From Nautilus pompilius (Eukaryota > Mollusca > Cephalopoda > Nautilida > Nautilidae): 64,000 nucleotides of DNA. The notes beneath the pieces were generated by a model. The model made no database searches. It worked only from the letters and a program-made list of their open reading frames with translations, and was not told the DNA's origin. The position numbers and the translations under genes are program-made. Below, in pieces: positions 61,032 to 64,000 of this stretch. The stretch spans positions 1,166,001 to 1,230,000 of the forward strand of contig JACATO010000589.1 in NCBI GenBank assembly GCA_018389105.1. The letters run 5' to 3'. How positions within the stretch are numbered: the stretch's first letter is position 1; the number at the start of each line of letters is the position of its first letter.

Positions 61032-62306
61032 CAGTGGTGTGCAAAAGTCTTGCATAAAAGTAATTTTTCCTGTAAATTAGTTCGCATTTTGTCGAAAGCA
61101 GTTGTTATCAAAACTTGTTCATTAAAGTATTTCTATATTACTGTTGTGCATCTATTCCAATAATATCAAGCATATTGTTTCATTGTAAGAAAAGTTATAA
61201 TTTTTAGAAAATCATTTGCATCAAATCAATGTGTGCAAAAGTGTTGCATAAAATCTAGGCAGCTATCTAATCAATTCAGATTCAATTCCAGTTATGCAGA
61301 AAGTGATCAGATCTATCAATAATGAGTAGAATATCCGGAATTCTTGATAACCTGTTCACAATGACGAGGCAAGCTGGCTACCAAACGCTGACAATTGTCA
61401 CTACTTAACTCCGACCAGGCTTCCTCGATTTTCCGTTTCGAATCGGTTTTATTTTTCGGATTTTTGGCACTAACGCTGACGATGGGGTTGAGATACGGGC
61501 TTTGAGCCAGCCAGTCGAGGAGGGGGATTCACAACTCTGCCATCAAGGCCTTGACACTCCTAGCTGTGTGGATGTGGGCGTTGTCCTGCTGATAGATGAT
61601 CGTCAGGGGCATGTGGTCACACATATACGTTCCAATAATGTTCGAGACAATCTTAGCATAGTCATAAGCATTCGTTCGACCCTCCACGTGATGCAACGGA
61701 CCGACACCGGACGATTGAAAACAGCCCCAAACCATGGCCGAATCTCCCCCTGCCTGCAGAGTCAGTCGAGTGCAACTAGAATGGTATTTCTCAGACACCG
61801 ATCACGGAACGTACACCCGACCCACCGAGTGGACCCTCACGAATTTGCTTTCGTCGGAAAACAACATTTCCAACGTTTCATGTTGCGAGATAATCGTCGA
61901 CTGATTTCAACCGATACGATCCGCAATGACCAACTCACTTTCACCATCTTCTCTCATGCGAACCATTGTGGCCCGCTGTTCGGGGGTCAAATATCGGACT
62001 CCCGGCATCACTATATTGAACAAAAATGAATCAGAATAGTGGAAAATGACAGTTTTTCATATTTATATTCTACTATCCTAGGTAGTTTATGCAACACTGT
62101 TGCACACAGATTTCATGTAAATTATTTTATTAATATTTAACTTTTGACTGTGCGATTACAAAATAGATCTTAGTGTTATAAATAGTTTAAAGACACCGAT
62201 ACCTTTCAATTAGAACAGAAAACATACAATAGTTACTAATTTCTACAAAATAAGAACCCATTTTCTAAGCCTAGTAATTTTTATGCAAGACTTTTGCATA
62301 CCACTG
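61032..62306 (-). mobile_element. Tc1/mariner-like element, 1,275 bp, nested in the hAT element
   Basis: Perfectly placed terminal inverted repeats: left CAGTGGTGTGCAAAAGTCTT..., right end reverse-complement CAGTGGTATGCAAAAGTCTT..., 28 bp with one mismatch, flanked by TA on both sides (61,030-61,031 and 62,307-62,308). It interrupts the hAT transposase near its C terminus, so it inserted later. The length is shorter than usual for a Tc1 with a complete transposase because part of the gene is missing. Confidence 0.92.
61290..62010 (-). pseudogene. Tc1-like transposase, internally deleted
   Basis: Minus strand: the start 'MPGVRYLTPEQRATMVRM...' is the first helix-turn-helix segment. It jumps within about 30 codons to 'MLFSDESKF', so most of the DNA-binding region and the lead into the catalytic core are deleted. 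Then come 'GGDSAMVWGCFQSSGVGPLH', 'QQDNAHIHTARSV' (second catalytic Asp region), 'WLAQSPYLNPIVS' (the usual 'SPDLNPIE', third acidic residue damaged) and the C-terminal 'EEAWSELSSDNCQRLVASLP'. Stops and frame changes add to the deletion. It would have excised and inserted the element at TA; now inactive. Confidence 0.85.
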
Positions 62307-64000
62307 TATTTCTCGTTCCACATTTATTTTCGATCAGTATTCGATTTTTATTGCAGAAACTGTAGAAAACTCTGACTCGCACAAATAAGATGTTGCAAAC
62401 GGAATCAGTATTCTCATAGCCTTCTCGTTTAATTCTTTGTACTCATTTGGCATACTGAACCAGAATTCAAAGTGAGAGACATTGTCGGGAATTTTATTCT
62501 CAAAGAAGTGTCAACAGAGATCTCAATTAATTGCTGCTCCTCGGTAGTAGTGAATATACCAGCTATCAATTTAGCATCGAATAGGTTCCTTATCCAGTCT
62601 TATGTTTCTATCTACACATCTGGGAAATAATTCTGAAAGTGAAATTTTGGAGAAGAAAGTGACTTAAAATACAAATTTTCAAATCTTCACTAATTTGTGT
62701 GTTACTGCTCTCAATAAATTGTTTTAAACTAGGAAACATGTCTAAATTTGCATTTTCCATTTTACCCTGCCACAGTTCAACTTTCCAAATAAACGATTTT
62801 AATTTGTCATTGAGTTGAAGAATAATGTTATCACCACATTGCAGTGAGGTATTAAGAATGTTCAGCTTATGAAATACGTCATTTAAATATGCTAGTTGCA
62901 TATTTAAATCACAGTCAATAAACATGTGTGCACTACTACGCCTTTCATCAGTTCATTTCTCATTTTGAAAACAGGTGTCAAATCGTTTCCAAAGACAGTC
63001 ATCTTGACTCACAGTAGAACAGTAAAGAAGTGTGTTCATCACCCATCTCTTCTCAAAACCTTGCAAACATCCTCGCCTTTAGAGGTCTGGTTTTTAAATA
63101 GTTCATAACATTTATAGCTGTTTGTAGAACCTTCTCCAATGCTGGGCTCAAATCTTTCGAAGCAAGAGCTTGCTTACGAACCATACAGTGTGTCCAAGCA
63201 GCACTAGGAGATTTTCGGCGTATTAAAACCTGAAGTCCTCTGACAGTCGGACATAGAGGATGTTCCGTCAGTGCATATCTTCACGCAGTTTGACCACTCT
63301 AAGAGATTCGTCCTGATAATTTTTTTACAGAAAAATAAATCCTCATCTATTTTGTCCTAATCAACGAATCTGACGTACGTTATTAAATAAACATGGCCTA
63401 ATCTATCTGAATGGCAAATGTTTTTTTCTTCTTAATTAGTTGCTCATTTAAATCCTCTGCTCTATCTGAGATTCGGCGAGACACAGTGTCATTAGACAAA
63501 GGGATACTTAAATGCTGTTCGGCACTAGACTCCCCCACCATATCAGTAGCTACTGGAAGAATTACATTTTCTCCAGTTGTGTGGGGATTTTTTCACTGAG
63601 AGATTCCGTATGCAGCTTCATAAGAAACTGAAAGTAATTTAGAACGGACAATTATATATTTAACTAGACTCACGTTTTGTTGCTTCATTTCATTTATTCT
63701 TCTAATGAAAAGGTCTTGAGGTTTGTTATCTAAGTCTGCATGACGTGTTTCCAGGTGTCGTTTTAGTTTTCTTGCTCCATGCTCTCAGCATACGGCATTT
63801 TGACAAATAACGCACTGAGGCCGTTCTTCTTCAGTAACAGAAGCACCAGTGAAACGAAAAGATATATAACTGTCATCATACTTTCTTGACTTAGACTTTC
63901 TCTCATCAGCACTACCGGTAGATCGGTCACCTTTAGCTTTTCTCTTAGTACCCAACAAAAACATTTCCATTTTGAAAGGCTAAAAATTAAAAATAATAGA

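Larger units (their letters stand above)
60955..63970 (-). pseudogene. hAT transposase of ZBED5-like type, disrupted
   Basis: From the N terminus: a basic stretch 'KRKAKGDRSTGSADERKSKS', then 'RKYDDSYISFRFT' and 'PQCVICQNAVC', the start of a BED-type zinc finger, continuing past a stop as 'KLKRHLETRHADL'. At 62,900-62,740 'QLAYLNDVFHKLNILNTSLQ' and 'ELWQGKMENANLDMFP' match the middle of ZBED5-like proteins. At about 62,450-62,340 an 'ATSYLCESEFSTVSAIK' stretch is the hAT C-terminal dimerisation region. The last part, 'VRVAVSKITPIFYELC' to 'RAHPFH' and stop (about 61,029-60,955), lies beyond the Tc1 insertion. Multiple stops and frame changes; dead. Family assignment rests on these motif matches. 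Confidence 0.8.
60551..64000 (-). mobile_element. ZBED-like hAT transposon, split by a Tc1-like insertion, runs off the window
   Basis: The 3' terminus (plus-strand CAATGGTTCTCCAACTTTCC, then GATACCGCGAACCCC) is of the hAT 'CAGTGGTTCTCAACC...GATACCGCGACCCC' type. The transposase relic reads leftward from 63,970 and its C terminus resumes on the far side of the inserted element at 61,032-62,306. The 5' end lies beyond the window. With the insertion removed, about 2.2 kb of the element is visible. Confidence 0.75.

Noticed and set aside
1..64000. Bacterial-style systems (operons, CRISPR, phage defence)
   Set aside because: Nothing of the kind is present; intron-exon structure, microsatellites and eukaryotic transposons dominate.

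Overview
This is eukaryotic, intron-rich, AT-rich genomic DNA with many dispersed transposable-element relics and microsatellites. There is no operon structure, no ribosomal or intact tRNA gene and no CRISPR array. The mix of Tx1/L1-like LINE, Tc1/mariner, hAT (ZBED-like) and SINE-like repeats with long introns fits an animal, perhaps a mollusc such as a cephalopod. That placement is an impression; no marker gene fixes it.

The main result is a spliced minus-strand gene (58,949 down to 32,443) that long-ORF calling largely hides. Ten exons bounded by GT-AG sites chain with perfectly compatible phases and give about 478 codons. They encode four tandem extracellular modules, each split over two exons (phase 1-2, then phase 2-1), then a transmembrane exon, then a short cytoplasmic tail ending in a stop codon, with a poly(A) signal about 130 bp further on. 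The modules share a Gly-Ile/Phe start, a Cys-Asn-Cys motif (modules A and C only) and an Ala-Trp-containing end. They recall NTR (netrin/TIMP) or SEA-type modules, but the family is not established. The 5' end (start codon, signal peptide) was not found and may lie beyond the window.

Layout: 1-7.4 kb has SINE-like sequences, a 36-bp minisatellite and otherwise unassigned DNA. 7.5-15.6 kb holds two minus-strand copies of one Tx1/L1-like LINE: a decayed truncated copy, then a nearly full-length but inactivated copy. 15.6-21.6 kb is unassigned. 21.6-23.8 kb has a non-autonomous hAT element carrying another repeat, followed by a Tc1-like relic. 24-32 kb is unassigned DNA with long simple repeats. 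32.4-58.95 kb is the membrane-protein gene, with a Tc1 relic and microsatellites in its introns. 60.55-64 kb is a ZBED-like hAT element split by a later Tc1-like insertion with clear inverted repeats and a TA target duplication; the hAT element runs off the window end.

Apart from the spliced gene, no intact protein-coding gene is supported. Several GC-rich islands could contain short exons, but none can be assigned.
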